Below, piece by piece: positions 13,342 to 21,875 of a stretch of 28,445 nucleotides of DNA. The stretch is from an uncultured Christensenella sp. (lineage in GTDB: Bacteria > Bacillota > Clostridia > Christensenellales > Borkfalkiaceae). The position numbers and the translations under genes are program-made. The notes beneath the pieces are model-generated. The model ran no database searches and was not told the origin of the DNA. It saw only the letters and a list, made by a program, of their open reading frames with translations. The stretch lies in NCBI GenBank assembly GCA_905203015.1, contig CAJKUC010000020.1, forward strand, positions 1 to 28,445, in the 5' to 3' direction. How positions within the stretch are numbered: position 1 is the stretch's first letter; each line of letters opens with the position of its first letter.

Positions 13342-14307
13342 ATGATGATCGGAAACGAAGCGGCAAAAGACAATATCGGATACGGAAAGAGAGATTTGCA
13401 GCCGAAAAAGAAAGACGGCTTTAAATCGCGGCACCTGAAACGCGGTTTGTTTATCGCGGGGATGCTCAGCGTGGGGCTGATTCAGTTTCTCGTATTCTGG
13501 GTGTACGTTAATTTCAATTCGATACTGATGGCGTTTCAGACGCGTACCCGTACGGGCGTACAATGGGGCTTCGAGAATTTTTCGAGATTCTTCAGAGAAG
13601 TGAAAATTCCGGAAATGGAATTGGGGCTGGCCTTGAAAAACACATTGCTTCTGTTTGTGGTGGGCACGCTGATCGGGCTTCCCGCGTCGCTGTTATTTGC
13701 CTATTATCTGTATAAAAAAGTGCGTTGGTCGGGATTTTTCAGGGTGGTGTTCTTTCTGCCGTCAATCATTTCCGCCGCCGTGCTGGTAGGGCTGTTTAAA
13801 TACGTGATGGCGGTGCAGGGGCCGCTCAACGGATTTTTATTGTTGCTGACGGGAAGCCCTGTGGAAACGGAATGGCTTACCGACGACAATCTCGCGATGA
13901 AAACGATTTTGTTTTACGTGTTCTGGACGGGTTTCGGCGGAAATATCGTGTTGCTTACGGGCGCGATTCACCGGATTTCTCCCGATATTCTCGAATACGC
14001 GAAAATCGACGGCGTAGGGATGACGAGAGAACTGTTTCAGATCATTATCCCCCTGATATGGCCTACGCTTTCCACGATGATCGTGCTTGCCGTAGCGGGA
14101 TTATTCACAAATTCCGGCCCGATTCTCTTATTTACGGAAGGGCAGTATAAAACGATGACGCTCGGGTATTTTATCTTCGATCAGGTGCAGGGCGGGCAAT
14201 ATTATTATCCCTCCGCAATCGGGCTGATTTTCACGGCGATCGGCTTCCCGTTGGTGCTGATCGTGAAATATCTGCTGGGAAAAATCACGGAAGACGTGGA
14301 ATATTAA
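13342..14307 (+). CDS. ABC sugar transporter permease, MalF type
   Basis: About 321 aa with six predicted membrane segments (the first GLFIAGMLSVGLIQFLVFWV). The EAA loop that contacts the ATPase reads EYAKIDGVGMTRELFQIIIP-LIWP, with the conserved G and the I-x-P end. The start is uncertain: ATG 13342 (with a weak GGA ahead) gives a 37-residue cytoplasmic lead, whereas ATG 13291 adds 17 arginine-rich residues and lacks any ribosome site; I prefer 13342. It follows the binding-protein gene and is 13 bases from the second permease, whose product is its heterodimer partner. No ATP-binding subunit is encoded in the window, so the transporter must use an ATPase made elsewhere, as is common for MsmK/UgpC-type sharing in Bacillota. 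Confidence 0.93.
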   Translation: MMIGNEAAKDNIGYGKRDLQPKKKDGFKSRHLKRGLFIAGMLSVGLIQFLVFWVYVNFNSILMAFQTRTRTGVQWGFENFSRFFREVKIPEMELGLALKNTLLLFVVGTLIGLPASLLFAYYLYKKVRWSGFFRVVFFLPSIISAAVLVGLFKYVMAVQGPLNGFLLLLTGSPVETEWLTDDNLAMKTILFYVFWTGFGGNIVLLTGAIHRISPDILEYAKIDGVGMTRELFQIIIPLIWPTLSTMIVLAVAGLFTNSGPILLFTEGQYKTMTLGYFIFDQVQGGQYYYPSAIGLIFTAIGFPLVLIVKYLLGKITEDVEY

Positions 14308-14320
14308 GGAGGAAAAGACG

Positions 14321-15181
14321 ATGCAAAAAGAAACGGTGCGCCGATCGAAAACGGAAAAAATCGTTCTTTCCGTTGTGTTCGTATTCTTCCTCGCGTATGC
14401 GATTACGCTGATTTTTCCGTTCGCCTGGGCATTTTTAAGTTCGTTGAAAACGGATGACGAATACTTTGAAAAGGTGTTTGCCTGGCCGAAACGCTGGTTG
14501 TTTTCCAATTACGTGCACGCTTTCAGCGAATTCAAGATCGGAAAGACCACGATGATCGGTATGATCGGCAACAGTTTGTGGCTGACTTTCGCGGGCACGT
14601 TCGTGGCGATCATGGTATCCAGCGCGATGGCGTATATCATAGCGAAATATCCCTTCTGGGGAACGAAACTCATCTACAATACGGCGATTTTTACGATGAT
14701 TATTCCCATCGTAGGCAATCTTCCTTCGATGTATAAACTCGTCACGTCGCTCAATCTGAATAATCCCGTCGGTATCATGGCGTTGTATGCGGGCGGCTTC
14801 GGCTTCAATTTCATTATTCTGCACGGGTTTTACCGCTCGGTATCGTGGAGTTATGCGGAAGCGGCGTTTATCGACGGCGCGAGCGACTGGCAGGTGTACT
14901 GGCAGGTGATTCTTCCGCAGGCAAAACCCGCGCTGATTTCCATAGCCATCCTCAGTTGTATCGGCATATGGAACGATTATTATACGCCGTTTTTATATCT
15001 GAAAGATTATCCTACGCTTGCGCTCGGCATTTATCAGTTTGAAATCGAAATGACCTATCGGAGCAACGTACCCATTTATTATTGCGCCATATTGCTTTCC
15101 ACGCTGCCTATTCTTATCGTGTTCTGCGTATTTCAGGAAACGATCATGGAAAACACCGTGGCGGGCGGGCTGAAAGCGTAG
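14321..15181 (+). CDS. ABC sugar transporter permease, MalG type
   Basis: A 286-aa inner-membrane protein of typical MalG length, with six membrane segments; the first is IVLSVVFVFFLAYAITLIF and is followed by the family pattern PFAWAFLSSLKTDDEYF. The EAA loop reads EAAFIDGASDWQVYWQVILP-QAKPAL, an excellent match. A strong GGAGG ribosome site precedes the ATG at 14321. It partners the permease upstream. The C-terminus VAGGLKA is the standard ending of this family (TAGAVKG-like), so the gene is intact. A possible terminator at 15197-15247 separates it from the enzyme genes downstream and could lower their expression relative to the transporter. Confidence 0.96.
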   Translation: MQKETVRRSKTEKIVLSVVFVFFLAYAITLIFPFAWAFLSSLKTDDEYFEKVFAWPKRWLFSNYVHAFSEFKIGKTTMIGMIGNSLWLTFAGTFVAIMVSSAMAYIIAKYPFWGTKLIYNTAIFTMIIPIVGNLPSMYKLVTSLNLNNPVGIMALYAGGFGFNFIILHGFYRSVSWSYAEAAFIDGASDWQVYWQVILPQAKPALISIAILSCIGIWNDYYTPFLYLKDYPTLALGIYQFEIEMTYRSNVPIYYCAILLSTLPILIVFCVFQETIMENTVAGGLKA

Positions 15182-15196
15182 TGTATATTTGTTTTG

Positions 15197-15247
15197 CCGC
15201 ACGAAACGTCGGCGATTAGGGCGGCGTCGTTTGGCGGGACGTTTTTT
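15197..15247 (+). terminator. Possible attenuating terminator inside the sugar operon
   Basis: CCGC(ACG)AAACG.CG.CG from 15197 can pair with CG.CG.CGTTTGGCGG ending at 15237, with two mismatches and a bulge; six T follow at 15242-15247 after a four-base gap. Imperfect, but placed where a partial stop would separate transporter from enzyme genes. Confidence 0.4.
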
Positions 15248-15334
15248 GTCTCGCGGAAAAAGCGATGATCCGTCTGCAACAGAATATCGGAAAATTTAAA
15301 GGGAAACCTTTTTTATGAAAACAGGAGGAATTGC

Positions 15335-18300
15335 ATGAAAACCAAAAAACTTGTAGGAATCTGTTGTCTGCTTGCCGCGGGAACGGGGTGCGCGCTTTTC
15401 GGCGCGTGTTCGATAAACAACGGGAAACCGGATAAACCCGACGAACCCGCAACCCGTATTACGTCCGACTGGGAAACGATGCCCGAAAACACGAACGAAA
15501 ATCTGAAATATTTCGGATATTTCCACAGCGACGGCTTCCGCTCGCAGGGATCGTATATCGACGAGATCGCCTCGCTTGAAAATTCAAACGTGCTGATGAT
15601 CAATTCCTGCTTCGATAACGCGAAGGCGGCGGAGTGGCTGGAAAAGGCAAAATCCGTCAATCAGCAGGTGATTTTTTCCGTGCACGGTTTGTTCGAGGGC
15701 GGGCAACTGAAAAAGGCAAACAGCGCGACGTTGCTTTCCGATTACGCCGAAACTCTTTCGGGCTTAAAAGAAACGCTGAAAAGTTATATCGACGACGGTA
15801 CGCTTCTCGGATTTTATTTCGACGAGCCTGCATGGAACGGCGTTAAAGAGGAGGATTTCCGTACGGTGACGAAATGGATCCGTGACAATATTCCCTCGAT
15901 CAAAGTGATCACCACGATGACGACGAGCGATATAGGCATGTCGAAAACCGAAAATTATCCCGAAATCAACGCTTCGTACAACGAATACTGCACCGACGTG
16001 ATGTACGATTATTACGGGGCGTGGAACGACGACAGCCGTCTTACCTATCTCGATAAATTAAAGAGCAAAGCCACCGAGGATCAGTGGATATGGGGCTGCG
16101 CCACGGGCTTTGTAAACAACGCGGAACAGACGGACGAACTGTATAACGCGATCCGCGGCATGTATACGGAAGCCATACAGGAAGAACGTTATGCGGGGAT
16201 CGTAAGTTTTTCGTATGCCGACGGGCTGGAAGGCGACTGGGGCTACGGATTACATACGTTTTTGAATAACGACAGCGAATATTACGACGCGGATCTTCGG
16301 AAATTATATACGGATATCGGGCGCGAAGTGATCGGCGCGGGCGCATACGATTATTCTTCTCTGATCGATCTTACGCTTGTGGCGCCTACGGAAATATACG
16401 AACTCGGCGAAAGAATAGATCTTCCCGCCGCAGGTGCTGTGGACGGGATGAAAAACGTGATCCCCGTTACGTACAGACTCGTTTCTCCTTCCGGGGCGGA
16501 AATGCCCGTGGAGTCGTTCGTGGCTACGGAAAGCGGTAAGTACGAAGTGACCGTTACGGCGGAAAAGAACGGCAAAAAAGTGACGAAAAAATGCTATATT
16601 TCCGTTCGAGGGAAGGGCGAAATCAGCACGTTCGACGACGAGGCGAATCTTTCCGACGCCGGCGGCACCGATTCGGATACGTGGTGTTGGCCCCGTCAGA
16701 TCGATCATACGTTTTATCGTACGGGCGGCGGCTCTCTGAAAATCACGCCGCACCCGAAAGACGGTACGTGGCCGCGCATTATTTTCCAGAGAAACGGCTA
16801 TCAGTTGTGGGATCTTTCCGAGGCGGGAGTGGTGTCGATGTGGGTGTACAACACTTCCGATAAGCCCATCGACGGCTTTGCTCTGATGGTGAGCGACGAA
16901 ACGCTCGACGCAAACCAAACGGTATATTCCAAGGTGCAGTTGCCCGCGAAACAGTGGACGGAAGTGAGCATCAGCGTGAAAGTGATTCAAGAGACGAAAC
17001 CTTCGCTGGATCTTACGAAAGTCACCGTATTTTACGGAAACGCCGCGGCGGATTACGCGAACAGAGCGGAATTCTATATAGACGACGTAACGATTCTGGA
17101 AAAGGCGACGGAAGAAACGGAAAATATCGGTTTTGAAAACATCGACGATATCGCAAGAATCGGCGGAACGGAAAACGACGAATGGTGCTGGCCCGTTGCG
17201 ATCTCCGCGGAACAAAAGCACGGCGGAAGCAAATCGCTGAAGATTACGCCGCATGCGACGGACGGCACGTGGCCGAGAAGACTTTTTAAATCTACCGACG
17301 GAGATACGTACGATCTTTCGGGGTATGCGTACATATCGCTCTGGGCGTATTTCGATTCGACGAGCGCGGCGGACAACTTCGGCTTGTATTTTGAAGACGC
17401 CGCGGGCGGAAAAGCGGAATTTAAATTTAATCTTGCCGCAAAAGAATGGATAGAAATGAAAGTGACGAAAGAGCAGATCATGGCGAAAAACTCCGCGTTC
17501 GATCTGACGACGGCGAAAGTGTATTTCGGGCAACTCGGGGCGACGTATCCCGATCGTTCGCCGATCTATCTCGACGATTTTACGCTTGAAAAAGCAAGCG
17601 AAACCCCCGAAGTGAAACCCGTACCCGACGGCGCGCGCGGTTTTGAAACCGCCGATGATCTGAATACGATCGGCGACAATGCCGACGATTTATGGACGTG
17701 GCCCGTATCGATCAGCGGCGAACATGCGCACACCGGCACGAAATCTTTGAAAATCACCGTGCGGCAGGACGGCGGCAACTGGCCCAACGTCGTGTTTAAA
17801 AAAGACGCGGCCACGGAAAGATTCGATATTTCAAAACTGAATTATATCTCTTTCTTTGTGTATCTCGATTCGGAATCGGAAGACGGTATTTCCACGTTCG
17901 GCTTAAAGATCAATAACGGCGAGAACGTGAATCAGATGACGAAGATCGTGGAACTTCCCGCGAGAGTGTGGACGGAGATCAGAATTTCCAAAGCGGAGAT
18001 TCTGGCGGGCGCTGCGAAAATAGACGTAACGCAGGTGAAAATCTCTTATGCGAATCTCGGCAGCGCGTATCCTTCCGATAAATCCGATTTCTATATCGAC
18101 GATTTCGTGTTTGCGGAATCGGAAGGAACGGAAGAGGAAAAGAGCATTCTTGATTTTGAATCGGACGGCGACATCGCGAAAATCGGCAACAATGCCGACG
18201 ATTTATGGACGTGGCCGGTATCGATCAGCGGCGAACAGGCGCACTCGGGCACGAAATCATTGAAAATCACCGTACGGCAGGACGGCGGCACGTGGCCGAA

Positions 18301-18640
18301 CGTCGTGTTTAAAAAAGACGCGGAGACGCTGCTCTGGGATCTTACGAAAATCGAAAAAATCTCCGTGTGGGTATATTTCGATTCGGATAACGATATGGAG
18401 ACGTTTGCCTGGAAATTCTGCAACGATAACGGGGCGGGCGGCGAAGCGAACACCGTGACGAAAACGGTGAAACTGACGGCGCGCGTCTGGACGGAAATCA
18501 CCGTGACGAGGGCGGAAATCGAAGCGCTCGGCGGAAAACTCGATATGACGAAAGCATACGTGAAAATCGGGCAGTGCGGCGGAACGTACGCGGATAAAGC
18601 GAACTTCTATATCGACGATTTTACGGCGACGGAGAAATAA
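15335..18640 (+). CDS. Secreted multidomain protein: TIM-barrel-like domain, Ig-like domain and four tandem carbohydrate-binding-like repeats
   Basis: An 1101-aa exported protein. The signal peptide MKTKKLVGICCLLAAGTGC..GAC suggests a lipoprotein (Cys25 or Cys19), then a Pro/Asp linker. Residues about 45-345 look like a TIM barrel: FGYFHSDGF, QQVIFSVHGLF, LLGFYFDEPAWNG, CTDVMYDYYGAWNDD, WIWGCATGF and GIVSFSYADG. The Asp-Glu-Pro after a hydrophobic strand resembles the position of a clan-A acid/base residue. Residues about 349-428 form an Ig-like domain ending KCYISVRG. Four repeats follow (about 429, 598, 769 and 939 onward, near 170 aa each), each with a D.W.WP motif, SLKIT, WP..(V/I)F and a closing FYIDDF/V, resembling jelly-roll carbohydrate-binding modules. 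AGGAGG precedes the ATG. It shares its barrel with the next gene. Likely a surface glycan-degrading or glycan-binding protein; the enzyme family is not recognised. Confidence 0.8.
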   Translation: MKTKKLVGICCLLAAGTGCALFGACSINNGKPDKPDEPATRITSDWETMPENTNENLKYFGYFHSDGFRSQGSYIDEIASLENSNVLMINSCFDNAKAAEWLEKAKSVNQQVIFSVHGLFEGGQLKKANSATLLSDYAETLSGLKETLKSYIDDGTLLGFYFDEPAWNGVKEEDFRTVTKWIRDNIPSIKVITTMTTSDIGMSKTENYPEINASYNEYCTDVMYDYYGAWNDDSRLTYLDKLKSKATEDQWIWGCATGFVNNAEQTDELYNAIRGMYTEAIQEERYAGIVSFSYADGLEGDWGYGLHTFLNNDSEYYDADLRKLYTDIGREVIGAGAYDYSSLIDLTLVAPTEIYELGERIDLPAAGAVDGMKNVIPVTYRLVSPSGAEMPVESFVATESGKYEVTVTAEKNGKKVTKKCYISVRGKGEISTFDDEANLSDAGGTDSDTWCWPRQIDHTFYRTGGGSLKITPHPKDGTWPRIIFQRNGYQLWDLSEAGVVSMWVYNTSDKPIDGFALMVSDETLDANQTVYSKVQLPAKQWTEVSISVKVIQETKPSLDLTKVTVFYGNAAADYANRAEFYIDDVTILEKATEETENIGFENIDDIARIGGTENDEWCWPVAISAEQKHGGSKSLKITPHATDGTWPRRLFKSTDGDTYDLSGYAYISLWAYFDSTSAADNFGLYFEDAAGGKAEFKFNLAAKEWIEMKVTKEQIMAKNSAFDLTTAKVYFGQLGATYPDRSPIYLDDFTLEKASETPEVKPVPDGARGFETADDLNTIGDNADDLWTWPVSISGEHAHTGTKSLKITVRQDGGNWPNVVFKKDAATERFDISKLNYISFFVYLDSESEDGISTFGLKINNGENVNQMTKIVELPARVWTEIRISKAEILAGAAKIDVTQVKISYANLGSAYPSDKSDFYIDDFVFAESEGTEEEKSILDFESDGDIAKIGNNADDLWTWPVSISGEQAHSGTKSLKITVRQDGGTWPNVVFKKDAETLLWDLTKIEKISVWVYFDSDNDMETFAWKFCNDNGAGGEANTVTKTVKLTARVWTEITVTRAEIEALGGKLDMTKAYVKIGQCGGTYADKANFYIDDFTATEK
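17671..18323 (+). repeat. Recent internal duplication encoding repeat modules 3 and 4
   Basis: Bases 17671-17810 and 18184-18323 are about 140 bp each and differ at only around a dozen positions, while modules 1 and 2 are much more diverged. The copies encode nearly the same DDLWTWPVSISGE.AH.GTK and VRQDGG.WPNVVFKKDA segments. This points to a recent duplication or gene conversion inside the gene. Confidence 0.8.
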
Positions 18641-18654
18641 GGTACTAAAATTTT

Positions 18655-19614
18655 ATGGACAGAACTTTATTCGGTATATTTCACACCGCATACGAACGTT
18701 CGGGAGATTATTTCTTCCGTGCGGCCGACAGCGATTATCTCAACGTGTTTATCGTGGAATCGGATTATAAAAGCGAGCAATTCGCCGTAACGATGAACGA
18801 ACTGAAAAAACACAAAGACAAATGCGCGTTTGTGGCTGTGAGCGGACTCGGTTTTTCGGTGCGGAACAATACGAGCGTGGCGGATACGGGCGAAGAGCAG
18901 TCTGCTTTTCGCCCCGAGGCGACGTTTTTAAGCGATTACCGCGCCCGTGCAGACGAGATGATCGCCTATTTGAAAGATCACGGCTGGTATGAATCCGTCG
19001 TCGGGTTTTACATGGACGAGCCGTTATTATGGAATATAAAAAGGGAATGGCTGAAAGAATTCACGAAGTATTTCCGAACGAAAGCCGCGCCCGAAAAAAG
19101 GTTTTTCGTGTGCTTTTCCGTGGCGGGAGTTGCGCCCGAATACTGGACGATTAACAACGTGCAGCCGATCACACCCGATTGCGCCGAATATCTTACGGAT
19201 GTGGCGTTCGACATGTATCATAAATGGAACGACGATTATTCCGCGATTCTGCGATTGATGAAAGAACGCACGGGAAACAGGAAAGATCTGAAAATCTGGA
19301 TGATTCCCTGCACGATGAATTATCGCGGAGACAAAACGGAAGAGCACTGCATAGAACATCTCGAAAAGTGTTACGAGGTATTGAAAAACGAAGAGAATCC
19401 GGGAGGGCTGATGTGTTTTACGTATTATACGTTTAAAACGGAAGAAGAGGATCTCGGCAACATAGGGCTTGACAAACTTGGCGATCCTATGTATAATCAA
19501 TACTGGAAAGGGCTTGTGGAACGGGTGCGGACGATCGGAAAGGAAATTTCCTCGGGGAAATTCGACGAAATGCGCCTGAGACGGCGGGCGGAAAAACAAT
19601 TCGGGAAGGATTAA
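18655..19614 (+). CDS. Cytosolic paralogue of the TIM-barrel-like domain, 319 aa
   Basis: It has no signal peptide, and its whole length matches the barrel part of the secreted protein encoded just upstream. Paired motifs in order are: FGIFHTAYE with FGYFHSDGF; FVAVSGLGFS with VIFSVHGLF; FLSDYRARADEMIAYL with LLSDYAETLSGLKETL; VVGFYMDEPLLWN with LLGFYFDEPAWNG; LTDVAFDMYHKWNDD with CTDVMYDYYGAWNDD; GGLMCFTYYTF with GIVSFSYADG. The Asp-Glu pair after the fourth strand is kept and is the best catalytic candidate. The start at 18655 lies 14 bases after the previous stop with only a weak AAGG ahead, so translation is probably coupled. Between the surface homologue and the alpha-galactosidase gene, it probably acts on the imported oligosaccharide. 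Not assigned to a known glycoside hydrolase family; a catalytic role is inferred. Confidence 0.75.
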   Translation: MDRTLFGIFHTAYERSGDYFFRAADSDYLNVFIVESDYKSEQFAVTMNELKKHKDKCAFVAVSGLGFSVRNNTSVADTGEEQSAFRPEATFLSDYRARADEMIAYLKDHGWYESVVGFYMDEPLLWNIKREWLKEFTKYFRTKAAPEKRFFVCFSVAGVAPEYWTINNVQPITPDCAEYLTDVAFDMYHKWNDDYSAILRLMKERTGNRKDLKIWMIPCTMNYRGDKTEEHCIEHLEKCYEVLKNEENPGGLMCFTYYTFKTEEEDLGNIGLDKLGDPMYNQYWKGLVERVRTIGKEISSGKFDEMRLRRRAEKQFGKD

Positions 19615-19619
19615 GCGCA

Positions 19620-21776
19620 ATGAAAATGAATTTTCGCGGTCTGCAATTCGAGCGGATCGGGGATAAAATTTATCTGGTGGATTTCTGCTGCTTTGCGGGC
19701 TGCGGCGATCCGGCGAAAAAGAAATTGTTCGATTTCTGCGAAGTTCAGATCGCGGGGCGGAATCATGCCGAGCATGCGGGCGCGAAACAGTTTCATTCCA
19801 GCGAAACCGCGCGGCTGAAGTATATTTCTTATGCCGAGACGGAAAACACGCTGGAAATCGTGCAAAGCAGCGATCTCGTCAGCGTCACCACGCATTTCGA
19901 GGCGTATCCCGATTGCAACGTAGTGCGCGTGTGGAATACGGTGAATAACCTTACGGATAAGCCGATCGTGCTGGAACACGTTTCTTCGTTTGTGCTGTAC
20001 GGGATTTGCGATAAAGGCACCGACGGCGTGAAGAATATGTATCTGCATCGTTTTTACAGCAGTTGGCACGTGGAATGTCAGCCCGTGCGGCTCAGTTTTT
20101 ATCAACTGGGGCTGTTTAACGGAAACATGCGCAGCATGAAGCGGATCGTCGGCGCGAATACGGGGAGTTGGTCTACGAAAGAAGAATTGCCGCAGGCGAT
20201 TATCGAAGACGAAGAAAAGAAAAAATTTCTGTTCTTTCAGATCGAATCGAACAACAGTTGGTATTACGAAATCGGCGATACGGATAAGTTGATTTATATG
20301 AATCTCGGCGGGCCGAACGCTACGGCGAATCAATGGAGCAGGCGGCTGGAAGCGAACGGCGGGGAGTTTTCCTCCGTGCCCGTTGCCGTGGTGACGGGCG
20401 GCGGCATTAACGAGGTGACGGCGGAAATGACGAAGTATCGCCGCCATATCGTAAGAAAGTGCGCGCCCGATCGGAATCTTCCAACGATTTTCAACGAATA
20501 TATGCATCTTTCGTGGGACAGCCCGAACGAGAAACGTACGGCGATCGTTGCGCCGTCGGTGGCGGAACTGGGAATCAGATATTATGTGATCGATTGCGGC
20601 TGGCACGACGAATGCGACGTAAAGGATCTGTACCGTATGTGCGGCAAATGGAGGCCGTCGGCGAGGCGGTTTCCGTCGGGTCTGAAAAGCACGATCGATA
20701 TGATTCATAAATGCGGCATGAAAGCGGGTGTATGGCTGGAACCCGAAATCATCGGCGCCGATTGCAAAGAGATGGAGGATTACTACGGCGACGAATGTTT
20801 CATGACGAGAAACGGAGAAAAAGTGGTGGCGGGGAGCAGGAAGTTTCTCGATTTCCGCAATCGCAAAGTGCGCGATTATCTCACGGAAACGGTGGATATG
20901 CTCGTTCGCCTCGGCGTGAATTACATCAAATTCGATTATAATCAGGATGTGGGCGCGGGCACGGAAACAGACTCGATTTCGCTCGGAGACGGCTTGACGA
21001 GGCAATCGGAAGCCTATCTTTGCTGGGTGAAATCGATTATGGATAAATACCCGGATCTGATTATCGAGGCTTGTTCCAGCGGCGGGCAGAGGATGGATTA
21101 TAAAACGCTTTCCTTGCATCCTCTGGTTTCCACTTCCGATCAGACGGACTATAAAAAATATCCGCATATCGCGGCGAATATCCTTTCCGCCGTATTGCCC
21201 GAGCAGGCGGCGGTGTGGAGTTATCCCGTAAATTCGCCTTACGAGATCAATGCGCAGCGGGAGGAGAGCGCGGAAAGCGCGAACGCGCGGATCGACGAAG
21301 AGCAGGTGGTGACGAACATGGTGAATTCCATGCTCGGGCGCATGCATCTTGCGAGCGCGGTGCATCTTTTAAACGAAAGAAAACGAAATCTGATCAAAGA
21401 AGGAATACGGTGCTTCGATTCGTTATCGGCGGCGAAAAAAATCGCCGTGCCGTATTTCCCTTTGGGCTTTTCCGATTTTTACGGCGATCATGCGGCGGCG
21501 GGATTGATTTCAAAAAATACGCTGTATCTTGCCGTATGGAATTTAAACGGAAATCGCGAAATCGGCGTGCCGATTCCCGAATACAAGGTGAAAAATCTGC
21601 GCCTTGTGTATCCTTCGGAAGAGACGGAGCCGATCGGCGCGGACGGCGGGCGCGCTCTGTATTCGTTTGAAGAACATTTGCTGAAATTTACGTTGCCGAA
21701 AGGCTATACGGCAAGATTTTTTGCGGCGGATATAGAAAAGACCGACGGCGAAAAAAGAAAAAATAAAAACGGATGA
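19620..21776 (+). CDS. Alpha-galactosidase, glycoside hydrolase family 36
   Basis: A 718-aa enzyme of normal GH36 length that releases terminal alpha-galactose from raffinose-type sugars, galactomannan fragments or other alpha-galactosides. The N-terminal beta-sandwich spans roughly 1-280; the barrel holds FNEYMHLSWDSPNE, YYVIDCGWH, GMKAGVWLEPEII, and NYIKFDYNQD with the nucleophile Asp439; ACSSGGQRMDY and STSDQTDYKK follow, with acid/base at Asp507 or Asp510. The C-terminal beta domain ends near residue 705. The usual KWD at the nucleophile is KFD here, an allowed change in some subgroups. No signal peptide, so it acts on imported sugar in the cytoplasm. It begins 5 bases after the previous stop, with AAGGA as ribosome site, and is the last gene of the operon. 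The family is sure; the substrate is not. Confidence 0.95.
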   Translation: MKMNFRGLQFERIGDKIYLVDFCCFAGCGDPAKKKLFDFCEVQIAGRNHAEHAGAKQFHSSETARLKYISYAETENTLEIVQSSDLVSVTTHFEAYPDCNVVRVWNTVNNLTDKPIVLEHVSSFVLYGICDKGTDGVKNMYLHRFYSSWHVECQPVRLSFYQLGLFNGNMRSMKRIVGANTGSWSTKEELPQAIIEDEEKKKFLFFQIESNNSWYYEIGDTDKLIYMNLGGPNATANQWSRRLEANGGEFSSVPVAVVTGGGINEVTAEMTKYRRHIVRKCAPDRNLPTIFNEYMHLSWDSPNEKRTAIVAPSVAELGIRYYVIDCGWHDECDVKDLYRMCGKWRPSARRFPSGLKSTIDMIHKCGMKAGVWLEPEIIGADCKEMEDYYGDECFMTRNGEKVVAGSRKFLDFRNRKVRDYLTETVDMLVRLGVNYIKFDYNQDVGAGTETDSISLGDGLTRQSEAYLCWVKSIMDKYPDLIIEACSSGGQRMDYKTLSLHPLVSTSDQTDYKKYPHIAANILSAVLPEQAAVWSYPVNSPYEINAQREESAESANARIDEEQVVTNMVNSMLGRMHLASAVHLLNERKRNLIKEGIRCFDSLSAAKKIAVPYFPLGFSDFYGDHAAAGLISKNTLYLAVWNLNGNREIGVPIPEYKVKNLRLVYPSEETEPIGADGGRALYSFEEHLLKFTLPKGYTARFFAADIEKTDGEKRKNKNG

Positions 21777-21792
21777 AATAAAATCGCATATT

Positions 21793-21844
21793 AAAAATCG
21801 TTTTCGTTCCGCCTCGTTCAAAGCGGATCGGAAACGATTTTTTT
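21793..21844. terminator. Bidirectional terminator between convergent genes
   Basis: Arms 21793-21811 and 21824-21842 pair over 19 positions with one mismatch and one G-U around a 12-base loop. The right side ends in seven T, and the left side starts with five A, so it can stop both the alpha-galactosidase transcript and the minus-strand DeoR-type gene. Confidence 0.88.
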
Positions 21845-21875
21845 AACGGTTGCAATTTCAATCATTACGGGGCGA

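Noticed and set aside
15298..15311. AAAGG-GAAA-CCTTT hairpin before the secreted-protein gene
   Set aside because: A five-base stem with weak pairing, too small to call a terminator or regulatory element.
16304..17533. Open frame of 409 codons on the minus strand inside the 1101-aa gene
   Set aside because: Arg/His/Phe-rich antisense shadow of the repeat-bearing secreted protein, with no start signals.
19611..21365. Open frame of 584 codons on the minus strand opposite the alpha-galactosidase gene
   Set aside because: It is rich in His, Arg and Phe, as expected from the mirror of a GC-skewed coding frame, has no family motif and no ribosome site, and the plus-strand gene is a certain GH36 enzyme.
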